A stretch of DNA of 64,000 nt from Archilochus colubris (Eukaryota; Chordata; Aves; Apodiformes; Trochilidae): assembly GCA_023079485.1 (NCBI GenBank), contig CM041084.1, positions 66,311,709 through 66,375,708 on the forward strand, given 5' to 3'. The translations under genes and the position numbers were made by a program. How positions within the stretch are numbered: position 1 is the first letter of the stretch; each line of letters starts with the position of its first letter. This document shows, in pieces, positions 46,339 to 56,511 of this stretch. A model generated the notes under the pieces. The model worked only from the letters and a program-made list of their open reading frames with translations. It ran no database searches and was not told the DNA's origin.

Positions 46339-48967
46339 CCTGGTAGGCAGTGAAATCTGTGCTAGTGGCAATATCTGGGGCATAGAGTTGTTGGGTGAGG
46401 GGCAAAGCAAGGGAATATGAAAAAATATTGTATTTATCAGGGTAATCTAGTCTAGGAGCACAAGTACTAAAACATTTTAATCACAGTCATATGGTTATGT
46501 GTCACTGCAGGGCAGAATTAAGGCTGTTGGTATGCCTTGGTTGCACATTGCCACAGTTCAACAAGTTTGAATTTATTTTAAGTGTAACTTTAACTCTGAA
46601 TTCCCAGGGCTTGTAATTCCTGAGCTGGAAATAAGTGCAACCTCTCTATATTGTACTCGACTCTTAAATTAGGCTTTCCACTGTAGCTCCGTTTCTGTTG
46701 GCTCGGCAAAATCATGGGCTGCCATTTCCTGCCCTGCCGGGTTTGCTGCTTAACTGGGAGAGGCGGTGTGTGTCCGAGAAAAGGAACACAGCACTAAAAG
46801 CAGAGATGGGGGATGGATGGCACGTGCAATGAGCACTTCTCAGGCTGCTGCGTGCACAGCCTGGCTATTGCTTTAACTGCTGGTGCCTGGCTCTCTCCCA
46901 CCTAAGTGTGTGGATACCCTTGGCGCGGGGATACCACAGCTGCAGGGAGAAGGAACCCACGCAGGATTAGAGGCTGAAATTCAGCTCCGTGCTGTGGAGG
47001 AGATGCCGTGACACCAGCTCCCAGTAAGGCCACTGGAAGCGGTGGGATGATGCTCAGCTCACACCAGGGTACCTGCCAGCTCAGTCAGCAGTTCTGCAGC
47101 TATGCTCTGTAGCTCTCTGTGCACCACAATGAAGAGGTTCCACCTGAGCCAACCAAGCAGCATGCCCAGGGATGGGATGCTTGCCTCCCCGCAGGGGAAA
47201 TAGCTTCCTGCCTCTTGTGATGGGGAGGGCTGGTGGCTCAGTGAGCTCTGGGGACAGAGTCAGTGTCCCAGCTGTTTTTAAAGCGAGTTTCTTCAGAAAA
47301 GGCTCCTTCCTGATAGGAGGGAAACGTCGTCATCCCTGGAGCTGCTCTGCCTCTGCCTTGGCTTTTGCCTGCATCCGTCGCCTCCTCCCCCATCCCAAGC
47401 CCCATCCTGCTGGGCTTCTTACTGCACACCCAGAGAAACGGTGTCTATGTCCTCTCCCATGTGCACTGCTGTGCTCTCTCCCTCCTTTCCCTCCCCACCC
47501 ACCCATGCCCTACCCTCTGACTAAAGCAAAATTGCCCTTTTTTTTGGCAGCTGGCCTTCCCAGGGGCCCATACTAACAGAAGCCTGAGCCCTGACTCTGC
47601 CTGTGCCTCAGCCAGAGCAGAGCAGTTCCTTGCTGAGAGATAATGTTGCCTTAAAGGAGAAAGGATTTTTTTATTTCCCCATTTATTTCCCCATCACACT
47701 TGCCCATTTCTTCCCCAGTTCCTGTGGGGAGGGGGATGCTTGTGCTGAGGATCTGCCACACCCAGTCACCTACTGGGAGTTTCCCTTTTCCCTGCAGGCT
47801 CATTCCTGGTGGTGGAGTTTGTCTCCGAGCCAAGCCTCCTGTAATTAATGCAAGCCTTGTGCTTGACTTTCAGAGAGCTTTGGATAAGGCCTTTCCAGGA
47901 CTTGCAGTTTTCCTTCAGCTCAGTCCTCACATGCCAAGTGATGAGGCTTCCAGGGCTTCTCCCTCGGGAAGGCTCCAGTGTATGCATCTCACTGTCAGGA
48001 AGCCTTTTCTGCCATTCGGCCTAAATTTTCCCCTTTTCAAATGTCATCCTGACGCTCCTACTTAGCATGTGCTTTCTGCATTTCTTGCTCCCTCTGTGCA
48101 GGCTGATGCTTTTTCCCTCTCTACTGCCTGGGCTTTCTGGTGCTTGCTGGCTGTCACCCACTTTGCCCATGCCCACCTCAGCTTAGCCGGTCCAGGCACA
48201 TTATCTTATAGCTAATTTACCTAACAAGTAAAAATGCCCAGCTATTTTGTCTTTTTATTTGTTTATTTTCTCCCTTTCCCTCCTTCCCATGATGACCTGT
48301 GAATGGTTTTTGGGTGTCTGCCTCACCCTGTGGAACATTTTTCTCTCCCACTCAGGCTGACGTTTTTAGTGCCAAGTGCTGACATTCCTTTGTCATTGTA
48401 GGCAGCCAGCTCTCCTGGTGATGAATGGGATGGGTAAATGCAGAGCCACCTTTGAGATGGGAGCCTTGGGAGGACCCCTCGGCTGGTGCCACTCTTGTGC
48501 AGGTTCTCTGGCATCAAATGTGGGTTGAGCTCCGCTGTCGCCTTCTCCTGCGTGGAGGAATGATTGCCCTCCCCTGTTTGCCCTTCCCCTGGGATCTGGT
48601 GCTGCTACCTCCCTGCTGAGTTCAGTCTGTGTGGGCAATGGCCTCAAGGTGAGGGGGGACTGGGAGAGAGGAGGGGCAGGCACTGCCCTGCAGTAGGCAC
48701 ACATGAAATGACTGCACGTGCATTATTTCTTTATCAAGCCAAGCTGAACGTGCTTCTTCCAAAGAAGAAAGCAAGACCAGAATGGACAGAAATAAGTGAG
48801 AATTTGCTTTCCCTCTCATGTCTAACCCCTTTGCTACCCCATAGATGTGGGTTTAGTTTGGGAGCAGGACCCGGGGGGAAAGGCTGAGCCAATCTCCAGC
48901 CACCCTTTTTGCCTTCTTGCTGTGCTGTAGCCAGAAATTGAAGGTTTCCCCATGCAAAGCAGCAAAC
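46339..48967. other. Unique non-coding sequence, no gene recognised
   Basis: Frames at 47,172-47,576 (+) and 48,393-48,704 (-) are GC-driven and domain-free. A perfect 12-bp tandem duplication TTATTTCCCCAT lies at 47,671-47,694. No transposon was recognised. Confidence 0.55.
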
Positions 48968-48993
48968 GCAACCATGGAGGTTGCCATGACAGC
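48968..48993. promoter_or_regulatory. RFX-half-site inverted repeat
   Basis: GCAACC-ATGGA-GGTTGC (48,968-48,984) is an inverted repeat of an RFX half-site-like hexamer. GTTGCCATGACAGC (48,980-48,993) is one base off the X-box pattern RYYNYY-N2-RRNRAC. Binding is an inference from motif only. Confidence 0.3.
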
Positions 48994-49180
48994 TCTGAGG
49001 AGAAACTGGGTCAGCCCTGCAGCCAGTAGAGGGGACCAGCCGTGGCTGCCTGCCCATCACCTGTAAGTCACTGAGCTGACTGCATTGGTTCTTTATTTCC
49101 CCCGAGGAAACAAAAGAGTTCTTAACTGGGTTACCGTTTCAAACTTAGTGTGGCTAAAATGGCTGGTTGTAACCCACACC

Positions 49181-49194
49181 GCTGCCATGGCAAC
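49181..49194. promoter_or_regulatory. RFX X-box-like site
   Basis: GCTGCCATGGCAAC fits the X-box pattern RYYNYY-N2-RRNRAC and is one base away from the palindromic GTTGCCATGGCAAC. RFX factors bind such sites in promoters and enhancers of ciliary and MHC class II genes. It is followed by an AT-rich stretch GGATATATAATTTTTTATTT. No transcript is visible nearby. Confidence 0.4.
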
Positions 49195-50760
49195 GGATAT
49201 ATAATTTTTTATTTATTTTAAATTTCTTTAACATGCAATGGAGCAACTTTTCTTGCCCATAAGTAACTCTTCAGAGGAGAAAATATCAAAAAAGTAGAAT
49301 TAGGAATGAAATACTGAGGGGACTGGAGATAGCAGGCCAGTGGAGTTAAATGCAGGACCATTTCGAAGTTTAAAAAGAAAGCCAAGGATGGAGACTGAGT
49401 CTGAGAAGTTGTGTTGGTCAGTGAATTCCTTACATAATAGTGGCCTCCATGGGCCTAAAAGCAGGTTAAGAAATAAATCATTGTTTTGGTGTCAAAATAT
49501 ATTTTTCAGAATTAAAAACTAGGTGTTCATTGATTATTGACCCCTTTAGAGAATGTGGTCACAAGCATTTGAGCTCATCATGGCTGAGAGCTGTGGAAGA
49601 GCTATTGTTTTTCCAGCCATTTACACCCCTCACCCTCTGTATCTTCACCTCCCATGTGTTATACTGATCTGTGAATCCCCCCTTTTCTCTTCCTAATTGC
49701 CACTTTCTAGACAGATGACAGCAGTGTGTGGGATCTGGGTACCCTCCATGAAGATCAAGAGGGATGGGTGAGACACATCCCCCAGTTCCTGCAGTGGAAG
49801 CCAAAGTCCCCACTCTTCCTTTCCTTCAGCATCACCCATAACACTGTGATCTGGTCTCTGTGCAAGCCAAGGACAGACACTGGTTGCATCCCTCCCTGTA
49901 GGCTGTGTATTATCAGCTCATAACAAAACGTTTCAAGCTTAACTCCAGCTCTACTTTTTGCACTGATATCATTAATGGGCAGTAGTGTAAGCTGTTTAAC
50001 AGTGTGACTACACAATCTGTGTTTTTTACCATGTAAAAGACACTAAATAATTCAGTGGAGACTGGGAGATTTTTCGGGGAAGTTGCATGTGCATAATAGA
50101 AATGAATACATGGAACTGTATTTTGTACCCATACGCACCCACACGTGTACAAGAGTGGCTCTGGCTGCAAGCTCTGCTCTGTGAAAGCAGTGTTGATTTT
50201 AAAGACTTTGCTGCTTCCTCCTGCAGCCTTTTTCCTGTCACAGACCAAAGACCACCAAAGGATTTGCCCCACAAAGTGCCAACAGCTGAAGGGTCACTGA
50301 CCCTGGTGTCACCTGGCCAGGAGCAGAGTTACTCCTCTGCTGCTAGCAGCCTCCTGGCAGTGACTCAGACCCTTGGGAAGAGGTGCCTCTCTCCCCCTGT
50401 GGATAGAAAATATTGCAGTGCTGGGACACTGGTTTAGCTAGGACAGTGAATAATGACCCTTGTTTGAGCTCTACCACCATACTAGTAACAGTTATTTAGT
50501 ATCGAACTGAGCTGGCACAGTGGCTGGACCATGCACTGGGTTTCAGCATGGGGATGGAGCCCTTCTGAGGCATCAAAACATGCAAATCCTTCCTGCCAGT
50601 CTGCTCCCTGCCCGGTTTTCTTTTCTGTCTTGGACATCACCTCCCTTCTGAGTTAATCTGGAAGCATTTCGTTCCAATGTTTCTAGAATCCCAGAGGGGA
50701 GCTTAATTGCTTCAGCATCCTCCTCATGCAAAGTGTACCTGGGGTGCTGGATGGCTGAAT
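49195..50760. other. Unique non-coding sequence, no gene recognised
   Basis: Stop-dense or short-framed throughout; the minus frame 49,913-50,272 and plus frame 50,087-50,437 overlap and show no domain. No repeats were recognised. Confidence 0.55.
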
Positions 50761-50995
50761 AACCTCTCATGCACTGAGAGCCATTAGCATTTGAATTAGT
50801 GTCATGAGGATAACAGGCGATTATCCCATTTAACAGCTGTTGAGTGCTGTTAAAGGGACACCGGCAAGATGAAGGAATGAAAAACGCGGTGTTTTTTTCT
50901 TTTAGTAAGGGTTTCCCTGCCTCGGAGGAATATTGTTGTTCTCTCGTGTTTGAAAAGTGGTGCAGTTTCCATGGGGACATCTTGTAATTTTTAAA
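50761..50995. promoter_or_regulatory. Candidate regulatory block with X-box-like site
   Basis: Contains GAGCCATTAGCATTTGAATTAG, GGCGATTATCCC, the E-box CAGCTG in AACAGCTGTTG, GCTGTTAAAGG and, at 50,965-50,978, GTTTCCATGGGGAC, which fits the RFX X-box pattern. No simple repeat or transposon is present. The density of such words resembles a conserved enhancer, but only alignment to other birds could show it. Confidence 0.3.
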
Positions 50996-51467
50996 CCATT
51001 TCCCTGTAGAGAGCTACAAACCTAAATACACTCACTGTGTGCCAGCACAGGAGAATGAGAAAGTGGAAGTGTTGTCTGGACTCCTGCATTAAAGATGCTA
51101 AAACATAACCCTCCCTGTATCCCATTTGGAGCCTCAAATGTACTTTTTACCCTAAGCTGAACAAGTTGAGGATGCTTCACTTTCACAAGGATTCATCCTA
51201 TGCCAGCTCCCACCAGAGTGCTGGTGTCAGCCTCCCAGCCTTCAGAAGGCCTGACCTCTCATTCAGGTGTGTTGCTGACACCTGACACCTTTCCAAAAGC
51301 TGGCTCAGACTGGGTGCCCCAAAATGTGCAAAGTTGGCTTCCACTTCCCCTCAGACAGCAGCATCCCACAGAAAACAGAAATAACCCCCCAGGCTTTCAT
51401 CTTCAGTGGAGAGTGAAGGGGCACAGCACGATGGGTGAAGTTAACTGGCTTTTTTGTTCCTATATAT
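50996..51467. other. Unique non-coding sequence
   Basis: A single + frame at 51,200-51,469 has no recognisable domain and ends in the adjoining CR1. Nothing else was recognised. Confidence 0.55.
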
Positions 51468-51693
51468 AATCATAGAATCATAGAATTGGCTGGGTTGGAG
51501 GGGACCTCTGAGATCATCAAGTCCAACCCTTGATCCACTACCGCTGCAGTTACCAGCCCATGGCACTGAGTGCCACATCCAGTCTCTTTTTAAATATCTC
51601 CAGGGATGGAGAATCCACTACTTCCCTGGGCAGCCCATTCCGATGTCTGATCACCTTCTCCATAAAGAAATTTTTTCTAATATCCAACCTAAC
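51468..51693 (-). mobile_element. CR1 LINE fragment, 3' end, young subfamily, inverted
   Basis: Reverse-complemented CR1. AATCATAGAATCATAGAAT at the left is the terminal octamer repeat, followed by GGGTTGGAGGGGACCTCTGAG, GATCATCAAGTCCAACCC and a right end TTTTTTCTAATATCCAACC. It belongs to the subfamily of 12,749-13,015, with roughly a dozen differences over about 218 aligned bases by eye. The opposite orientation makes the pair an inverted repeat about 38.5 kb apart. It is 5'-truncated and inactive. Confidence 0.95.
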
Positions 51694-54600
51694 ATGATGC
51701 TTTTGTGAGGGCACATGTGCTGTGCAGGATCAGGGCAGCAGTAAGCAGCCTGTTTTGGGCAGCACTGAGCATCCAAGGCTTTGGGGCCAAGATAAAACAC
51801 TTCATGTTAGACAGTTAAGGGTTAAGTTGGTTGGAGAGGGACTTTCATCCTAACTATCATTCAGTGACTAGTGTCCTATTTCAAAACCTGAGGGCCCACA
51901 TGCTTCCCAAGCTAAGGGGCAAAGCTATCCCTGGGCTGTATGTAGGGCTCTGTGCTGAGTCCAAAGCCCATGCATGGCACAGGGCAGGGTGAGAAAACTG
52001 TAAAATGGTGAAGTTTTTCTTGGGGTAGAAGTGAGCAAACAAATATTTCTCTAGTTTTTTCTGTGCTGATTTGGCCTCCTCTATGCTTGAGGGTGTTAAG
52101 TCTTCTCTAATGAGCCAGAGGAGCTTATGGAGTAAAGGATTTTTCCACAAGCCTTTTCCACCCTTTTTCAATGCCATTTTTGTCATCTCTCTCTGTAATC
52201 TTTCCCTTTCAATAAACATCCTTTGAGGTGGGTGCAGTGGCAACACCCAAGTACAGGTGAGGATATAGAAACATTTATAAGCTTAAATAACATCCTTCCT
52301 ACTATTTCCTCCCTAATTATTTTTACTCTCTGTGATGACCACTTATGGTCTAACTAATGTAAGCATTATTTCCATACAAAGTAGTGGTAGCAACAAAGAT
52401 GAAGATACTTGGTTTTAGCTACTTGTTTCTAAGCAGACCTTTTTTCATGCCATTCTTACCACTTATCTGACCATTAAATCTGAAAATACATGCAAATGGT
52501 ATTTACTGTGTTGTTACATGTAGCTAGAAGCAGATGGTGAGCCAGTACCAACACTTACATTTTTACATCTTTATGCAACGTCTTGGATTGAACTTTTGCT
52601 CTGGCTGGGGCTTCACACGGACCTCTGCCTTATAGACAGGACTGAGTACATGTTGGACACAGCCACTGCTCAGATGTTGTCACCCCTTGCCTGCAGCTGC
52701 TGTGGGTGTGGAGGACCAGGGGGAGGAGGTGGCAAGTCCCTTGCATCTGCTTCCAATAACCACTGCCTTATTTTTGGGTATTTTTCTTCATACGGTGCTA
52801 GTAAGAAAATGTCAAAACCACTCCACACCCAATCCCCAAGTAGTATTTCCAAAGAGCTGCTGCTGGTACCTTAGTCACCTCGGTGTCCTCTTGCTTTTTG
52901 TCATTCTAAGTGGCTTGGTTCAGCTCATATGGCAGCATCCCCATGCACTGTGCCTGGGCTGTACAGTGAGGCAGATGCAGGCATTTGGAACTGCTGAGTG
53001 CAGAGACCTCTTTGTTACTGGCATGGGAAAAGGAGTGGGAAGCATATCTCTAGGACAAGAGCTGACCCTGTAGAAGGCTCCTCCTGACCTTAATGCATCT
53101 GAAAGGCTGTTGTTAATCACTGTAAGGAGATCAGGAAGGTCTGTCCTGTAACAAGGGCTAGCAGCAGGCTGTGTGGGATTCAGGTGGCACTGAGGACACT
53201 AGGAGCTCTTTTGACTCATCCACATGCAGAGCAGGAAAGAGAGGGCGATGGCAGAAGATCTTCCCAAGCCAGGGCCCGAACCACAGGTTGTTTGGGAGAT
53301 GTTAGAGCCCACTTGTCACGGCCACACAGTAGCAGTGGTTAATCCCGTGGGCATCACTGCTGTGCCATAGCCACTGTCCAGGATGAGGGTCCATGCCAGC
53401 TGGCAGTCTGTGCTGCTAAACCCCATGGTTTGTCCTGCAAGGTAACCTGCTGTTCCTGGACTTAGCATTTTCTTGCCATCCCCCACTCAAAGCCTGTGGG
53501 GTTAAACGTACCAGAGGGGTGTTGCCAGCAAAAGTGAAACCCACCTGTGGAGTTTCCTTGGGAGAGTTCTCTCTGCTGATGAGTTCAGAAGTAAAGCAGC
53601 ACTGAAACCTACTCATGTTTTCTTGGGCAACACCCAGCCCTGGGGAAAATCTCCCAGGAAATTGGCCTCAAATACACACACACACGAAGCCCTCATCCCA
53701 AAACTCTGCCCTTCCGCTTGCCACCCAAGAGCAGAGGATTATTAGGCATAAAGGATTCATTCACTGAAATTTGACCTTCATGGGTGTGCATGTCTTCTTC
53801 TGGCATCATTACGTCTCTTCTTTTCAGGGAGAAGTAAATGTACGATGTATCTGACATCTGCTTTGGGATGAGATGAATTGCACCTTCAGTACATCTGTTT
53901 CTCAAGTAGATCTGACATCTTTGTATGGCCAGATTAATTCCTTCACCTCACAAATCCACCTTTCTCATCTCTGTAGTCTTCATTGCAATTCCCCCCCTGC
54001 ATTTTCATTATCTGTCCTCTCTTTTTATCACTTTGTTTTCAGAGGCCTCTGTCCCATCCATGTGGTCCTTCTTTCTCCTAAACAGTGCTTCATGGTGTCA
54101 CTCTCCCCTCTCCAGAGACTGTGTTTTTCCACCAGTGTTTCTTACCACCCATCTTAGATCTCAGTCAGCCAGCTTCTAAGCTCTGGTGGATAGATCTTCA
54201 TGGGCAGAAGAAGGAGAAGAAGCAGCTATACTGGAAAGATCCTTAGCTGATGTAACTTGTCATTTTGGAGGGGAAAATTTCTCCCTGGAATTCACCGGCT
54301 TCCTTCTCCCTACCTTCCCCACCCCTGCCAAGGCCAGGCACAGGAGTAACCATTGCATGTCCAATGCAATGTGTCCTTGACCAAGCACAGGACTCCTCAG
54401 GGCCCTTACTCCACCATCTGCTGGGTGCAGAGATCTCTTTATAGCCTTATATCCATCACACAGGGATGTCATGCAGGGTAGGTAAACTGAAACCCTGTTC
54501 TGAAGCCACAGAGTTGGTGCACAGGGAAGCTCAGCTAGTTTGGGGACTGTTCTCCCACCTAGTGCTGGCTTTGCTCATCTGGGGGAGGACCCTTTTTTAA

Positions 54601-55450
54601 AGTAGTTCCTGGCCACCAGTGCTCCAAGGAGCACCTTTCTCTTTTGCTGCTTTGGACCCAGCAATGGGAGCTGCTGGGGAGAGGATGACTACAGGCCACA
54701 GGCTGATTTCCCTTGTGACTAAGGAGATGTTGCATTTATTACCTGCTTCCCTGAGAAAAAACAATTCCCCAGGGTGACTGCACTCTGACACTGTCCCAGT
54801 GTTGTAACAACATCTGACAGATGCTCTCTTAGCTCTTGGGCAGTATTGGGGCCATTTTGGCAGTGAGATAGAACACAGCAAGGAGACATGCCGGTCAAGG
54901 AGAGCTGTCTTGGGAAGATGGCAGTATTTGGAGAGAGGGTGTTTCCATGAGCACCACTTCAGAGACTCCTGGTTTTTGTTCTGGATTTAATCAGAGTACC
55001 CCTGGCAACACCCATGCAGACTAAGTCTCAGCATGGTAAGTTTGAAAAAACCATGTGTCTCCACATAGGGCACCCAAGCTGGAAGGCATGGGCATCTGCT
55101 CATTTACTTCCAGACCAGAAAAAGCAGTGCCTGGTCCTTCTTCCTGCCATGGGAGACATTGTGAAGGTCTGCAAATAGCCTTTGCCCATCCAGGGAATGC
55201 AGTGAGCACCCTCTGGACATTGGGCTTGTGTCTCTCAGCTTGGAGCTGCCATCATGGCAGTGTTTCTGGAAGCATGGCACCACCCTGCACTGATTTGCCA
55301 CTGCCCAGCTCTCAAAAGCACACAGGCATCTTGCCAGAGAGGGGAGATATCCCTTGGAGAGGGGAGATATTCCTTGGGCACAAGCATCAGCTGGCTGGAT
55401 GGTGTTTTACAGAGGCCTTTCACAGAGGGGAAGGGAATGCACCATCCATT
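51694..55450. other. Unique non-coding sequence, no gene recognised
   Basis: Only short domain-free frames. 52,250-52,580 is AT-rich and stop-dense. A small CA run lies at 53,672-53,685 and a 20-bp tandem duplication at 55,337-55,376. A CAG|GTGAGG donor-like word at about 52,256 has no upstream exon. No transposon was recognised until 55,451. Confidence 0.55.
55337..55376 (+). repeat. Tandem duplication, 2 x 20 bp
   Basis: Two adjacent copies of GAGAGGGGAGATAT(C/T)CCTTG differ at one base. A recent local duplication just upstream of a CR1 insertion. Confidence 0.9.
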
Positions 55451-55728
55451 GCCTACAAGAAAGCTGAGGCAGGATTTTTTGCATGGGTGTGTAGTGAGAG
55501 GACAAGGGGAAATGGCTTAAAACGTGAGAAGGGGAGATTTAGGTTAGACATTACAAAGAAATTCTTTAGCGTGAGGGTGGTGAGACACTGGAACAGGATG
55601 CCCAAGGAAGCTGTGGCTGCCCCCTCCCTGGAAGTGTTCAGAGCCAGGCTGGATGGGGCTTGGAGCAACCTGGTCTAGTGGGAGGTGTCCCTCTATGATT
55701 CTATAAGGTGCCATTCTATGATCCTATC
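55451..55728 (+). mobile_element. CR1 LINE fragment with rearranged 3' end
   Basis: CR1 in + orientation running from the ORF2 C-terminus through the terminal octamers. GAGGGTGGTGAGACACTGGA, the GGATGGGGCTTGGAGCAACC segment and two octamer-like words (TCTATGATTCTATAAGG and CCATTCTATGATCC) are diagnostic. Compared with the copy at 57,369, the stretch between GGAGGTGTCCC and the terminal octamers (about 40 bp in the other copy) is missing and the octamer region is expanded. Inactive. It lies about 170 bp left of the CpG island. Confidence 0.94.
55478..55678 (+). pseudogene. CR1 ORF2 C-terminal remnant
   Basis: This frame encodes about 66 residues matching the C-terminal tail of CR1 ORF2, downstream of the reverse transcriptase domain. 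Characteristic segments are SERTRGNGLK at the start, GRFRLDI and KKFFSVRVV, the VRHWNRMP motif, APSLEVF and ARLDGAWSNLV followed by a TAG. It is still open but has lost the endonuclease and the catalytic RT domain through 5' truncation, so it has no activity. The reading frame continues upstream into unrelated flanking DNA by chance. Confidence 0.85.
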
Positions 55729-55899
55729 TCCTGGTGACTGAGAAAGCTTGGGTGGTTTTGCACATAGGAAACTCCTTTAAATGTGTTTCCTCCCACCGCC
55801 TGGCCTTTTCTGTTGGGTTGTTTTTTGTTGGGTTTTTTTTAGCTATGCTTGATGCTGGCGTTGGGAAGCTGAACTCCCCCAAAGTGAACTTCCTCTCGG
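55729..55899. other. Spacer between CR1 and CpG island
   Basis: Contains a GTTGGGTTTTTTTTAG acceptor-like stretch ending at 55,842. The following MLDAGVGKLNSPK-like frame runs into the island but has no donor or recognised family. Confidence 0.4.
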
Positions 55900-55920
55900 T
55901 CTATAAGCTGACCCTGGGAG

Positions 55921-55934
55921 GTTGCCATGGTGAC
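55921..55934. promoter_or_regulatory. RFX X-box
   Basis: GTTGCCATGGTGAC fits RYYNYY-N2-RRNRAC at every position and differs from the palindromic optimum at two bases. X-boxes close to the start site of CpG-island promoters are the known binding sites of RFX2/RFX3 in ciliary genes. Its location at the left edge of the island supports a functional reading. Confidence 0.5.
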
Positions 55935-55955
55935 CGCAGAGCGGCCGCCGGCCTG

Positions 55956-55963
55956 TGTAAACA
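55956..55963. promoter_or_regulatory. Forkhead (FOX) motif TGTAAACA
   Basis: TGTAAACA is a full match to the forkhead core RYAAAYA on the + strand. It starts 21 bp after the X-box. FOXJ1 and RFX factors act together at motile-cilia gene promoters, which makes the pairing notable, although the 8-mer alone is common. Confidence 0.4.
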
Positions 55964-56180
55964 CGGCCTCCCTCGCGCTCCCCATCCCGCTGCGACCCGG
56001 AGGCCGCGGGAGCTGCGCGGAGACCTGGGTTGTGCAGGCAGCGGTGAAACGCAAACCCAAAACCTCCTCGGCTTCTTCCCTCTCCCCCCCGCGGGGAGGC
56101 AAAGGAGGCAGGCAGGGAGCAGGCACCGACACGCCTGTCCCTGACGGGGTGCCGCAGAAACCAAACCCAGACGCTCACCT

Positions 56181-56276
56181 GGGGAGATGTGGAAATGTAG
56201 GGTGCAACTGGATCCTCTGCAACATCTGATTCCTGTGGCCTGGCTAACAGTGGAGCTTCCAGCTGTGTGGGGGGAG
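56181..56276. other. Spacer between island and microsatellite
   Basis: Unique sequence without gene signals, ending in GGGGGGAGC directly before the CA repeat. Confidence 0.5.
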
Positions 56277-56309
56277 CACACACACACACACACACGCACA
56301 CACACACAT

Positions 56310-56340
<31 letters not shown>

Positions 56341-56348
56341 AACACACA
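56277..56348 (+). repeat. Compound (CA)n/(CG)n microsatellite
   Basis: About 72 bp of alternating purine-pyrimidine sequence: CA dinucleotides interrupted by CG, TA and a CGCGCG core near 56,315. It is the longest dinucleotide run of the window. Alternating CA/CG favours left-handed Z-DNA, and the position about 100 bp from a CpG island is one where such repeats can affect transcription. Frames reading it as Cys-Val or His-Thr repeats are artefacts. Confidence 0.97.
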
Positions 56349-56434
56349 ATCTCCTCTGTAATTAATTCAAACAATCAACTGAGTGTGAAATCCAGCAGTT
56401 TCTGGGTCCTCTGTTGCTCACTTTGATGTCTCTC

Positions 56435-56511
56435 CTTTTTTTATTTTTCTCTTTTTTTTTTTTTTTTTTTTAAATTTTATTTTTCTTTTTTTTCCCCCAA
56501 TACATTTTATT
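56435..56511 (-). repeat. T-rich tract; on minus strand AATAAA plus A-rich tail
   Basis: The + strand shows T8, TTTTT, T20 (56,452-56,471) and T8 runs with few interruptions. Read on the minus strand, AATAAA (56,506-56,511) is followed after 12 nt by an A-rich stretch of about 60 nt. That is the arrangement of a polyadenylated 3' end or of a retroposed transcript tail. The minus-strand sequence before it (frame 56,534-56,803) matches no known protein. It could equally be a chance AATAAA beside a T-rich repeat. Confidence 0.5.

Larger units (their letters stand above)
55900..56180. promoter_or_regulatory. CpG island, candidate promoter with RFX and forkhead sites
   Basis: This is the clearest CpG island of the window: roughly 25-30 CpG in about 280 bp by eye, including GAGCGGCCGCCGG, CTCGCGCTCC, GGCCGCGGGAGC, GCTGCGCGG, CCCCGCGGGG and ACCGACACGCC. 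No TATA box is visible. It carries an X-box at 55,921-55,934 and TGTAAACA at 55,956-55,963. On the minus strand, CCCCAG|GTGAGCGT at about 56,171-56,182 resembles a splice donor, but its exon side would be the CA repeat. No first exon can be defined in either direction. It could be the promoter of a gene outside the window, an alternative promoter or a lncRNA promoter. Confidence 0.6.

Noticed and set aside
55055..55477. N-terminal part of the 207-codon frame that ends in CR1
   Set aside because: Only the last 66 codons are CR1; the upstream part is unrelated flanking DNA that happens to be open.
55843..56374. Minus-strand frames of 157-168 codons across the CpG island and CA repeat
   Set aside because: Their Cys-Val and Val-Cys runs come from the dinucleotide repeat; absence of stops follows from GC- and CA-rich composition.
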